From Prototheca cutis (taxonomy: Eukaryota > Chlorophyta > Trebouxiophyceae > Chlorellales > Chlorellaceae): a stretch of 64,000 nucleotides of DNA. The stretch spans positions 271,591 to 335,590 of the forward strand of contig BCIH01000002.1 of NCBI GenBank assembly GCA_002897115.2, in the 5' to 3' direction. Below the pieces are notes generated by a model. It saw only the letters and a list, made by a program, of their open reading frames with translations. It was not told the origin of the DNA and did not search any database. The translations under genes were made by a program, and so were the position numbers. Of the stretch, positions 58,631-64,000 are shown in pieces; within the stretch, counting starts at the first letter, position 1, and the number at the start of each line of letters is the position of its first letter.

Positions 58631-58822
58631 CAGGACAGGTCGTGCAGGGAGCTGACGCCCACGGTGGTGTGCCATCAGCTGGCGCTGCACCAACGAGGAG
58701 TGCCGGCCCCGAAAGGCGAGCATCGCCTCTGGAACAGAGACTTGATGGCGTGTCTGAACACGAGGCACATTGTGCAGAGCCTGCGGAAGACCGGCGAGCG
58801 GCCTCTGCGCTTCCAGCGCCGC
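58631..58822 (+). pseudogene. Frameshifted Fanzor-like C-terminal fragment
   Basis: After a good acceptor (TTCCTTGCAG) one frame reads RELTPTVVCHQ, and from about 58712 GEHRLWNRDLMACLNTRHIV then QSLRKTGERPLRFQR. WNRDLxACLNxRHI followed by ERPxRF is the RuvC-III/zinc-ribbon ending typical of Fanzor proteins. Between the two blocks that frame loses the expected cysteines, but the +1 frame at 58680-58709 reads WRCTNEECRP, the missing zinc-ribbon pair. The simplest explanation is two compensating frameshifts, so the copy is probably dead; sequencing error is possible. No upstream catalytic part was found. It differs from the minus-strand fragment at 14873, so the two are not copies of one insertion. 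Confidence 0.6.
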
Positions 58823-59588
58823 AGTGCTGATGGACATCCGTCCATCCATCCTGGGGGGTTAGAGCCTTTCCAACTGGGGGTGGGAACCCCCGGGGCTCCT
58901 TCCCTCCCCCGGAAAGGGAAAGCAGCCCCGGAGGTGGTCCATCATTGAGGTAGTCGTCCACCTTCCTATTGCCCTGTGGGGGGTGACAATTCACAGCCAT
59001 CAGTGATGCCCAGCAACCCCCGGGGTGATGTGACGCTGTTGCTGGCTGAGCTGGTGGCATTATTTTTGCCCTGCATGGTACATGGTGCGAATTATTGCCA
59101 AGTGATAGTCATGGCCATGCAGCAACTGTAGTTTTAGCAGAATGGGTTGAAGGGCGAGTGCCTGAGCAAGGAGGAATTTATTGCAAGGGACAAAAGGCAC
59201 GGCTTTGAACGTGGGTATTTGCATCCAGGGGCAAGACGAGCTTTTGACAGGACGACCGCAATCGTTGGAAATTGCGGGGAGCCTTGTGCCCAAGAGGAGA
59301 GTGTCTGCAACTCGCCCTGCAAGACCGCCCGGCAATTATCTTCGCTAACGAGAACCAGCGACACAGAGTCTTGACCGAGGCTACATCAAAAGCATCCATA
59401 TTCGAAAGCATTTTTGTACGATGTTTATGTGAAAGCACGAGAAAATTTCCTCCCGTTTAATGCATGTGGCGTGAGTGCAGGTCTCCAGCCATAAGACCAG
59501 TGCCGGCGCACTGAGAACCGCAACCACAGCAGCTCCCTTGCCTGGCTTGCAGTTGCGTCGGCTGCTGCCGAGGCAACATGCCCTGGAT
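58823..59588. other. Gene-poor stretch before the PDE12-YrdC gene
   Basis: This is the 3' flank of the Fanzor-like fragment followed by the promoter and 5' UTR of the fusion gene. No gene is recognised on either strand. Confidence 0.4.
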
Positions 59589-63734
<4,146 letters not shown>

Positions 63735-64000
63735 CTGCACTGGAGCGCCTTGTTTCTGGCAATGGTGAACGTGCTGACTTTGCGTGATCGCTCACTGCGC
63801 CTGGCATCAGGTTTTGACTCACTCCAACCGGAGAATGCTCGGTCACTGGCGCGATTTGTAAGCGCATGCATTGTTTTAGGATGCTGATTGTTCGAGGGGT
63901 TCCCAGCAGGTCTGGCATCCGTGTACACTCTCGACGAGGAGGGGGACAACGTTGGTCAGTGTCAAACTTTTTCATCATAAAGTCACAATCATGCCATCCG
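63735..64000. other. 3' flank of the fusion gene
   Basis: This is sequence downstream of the last stop. A possible exon beginning near 63911 (after CCCAGCAG, reading LASVYTLDEEGDNV) may belong to a gene beyond the window, but it is too short to call. Confidence 0.35.

Overview
The window is nuclear DNA of a compact, GC-rich green alga. A trebouxiophyte of the Chlorella/Auxenochlorella type fits best; this is inferred, not searched. The evidence: genes split by many short introns with GTGCGT/GTGAGT-type donors and C-rich 3' splice sites; TGTAA-type poly(A) signals downstream of eS27 and STT3; a double-AP2 transcription factor, a sterol C-24 methyltransferase, a plastid-type ATP/ADP translocase and a plant-type WNK kinase. 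Scattered single Ns and 43-47 nt homopolymers suggest a draft assembly. For most genes I built spliced models by hand; every complete model below keeps phase across all junctions and its summed coding length divides by three.

Layout. 1-2.5 kb: mitochondrial processing peptidase beta (+, 5' truncated) and a tiny BRAWNIN/UPF0640-like membrane protein (+). 3.2-9.0 kb: a 17-exon C5-DNA methyltransferase carrying PWWP-like, CXXC-like and Tudor-like modules (-), divergent from an otubain deubiquitinase (+, 9.5-11.4 kb). 11.6-14.5 kb: eS27 (-) and a myristoylation-signal LRR protein (-). 14.5-17 kb: gene-poor, with a Fanzor/TnpB-like zinc-ribbon fragment. 17-18.8 kb: AP2 factor (+). 19.8-27.5 kb: STT3 (-), J-domain protein (-), sterol methyltransferase (+), UEV/MMS2 (-). 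27.8-31.5 kb: BRF1 (+). 32.1-39.3 kb: a 2,106-residue tandem D-Ala-D-Ala-ligase-like protein with SAP repeats (-). 39.7-52 kb: uL11m (+), WD40 protein (-), ATP/ADP translocase (+), eIF3f (+), COX10 (-), mL41 (-). 52-57 kb: WNK kinase (+). 57.2-59.6 kb: gene-poor, with a second, frameshifted Fanzor-like fragment. 59.6-63.7 kb: a predicted fusion of a PDE12-like 2'-phosphodiesterase with a YrdC/Sua5 threonylcarbamoyl-AMP synthase (+).

The genes are mostly independent housekeeping genes rather than one pathway, as expected for a nuclear locus. Many serve mitochondria (MPP, BRAWNIN-like, uL11m, mL41, COX10, probably PDE12-YrdC), translation (eS27, eIF3f) or gene expression (BRF1, AP2, methyltransferase). 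The most notable items are the PDE12-YrdC fusion, the unusual methyltransferase domain set, the two Fanzor-like remnants, the giant ATP-grasp protein, three probable GC-AG introns, and microsatellites that abut splice sites.
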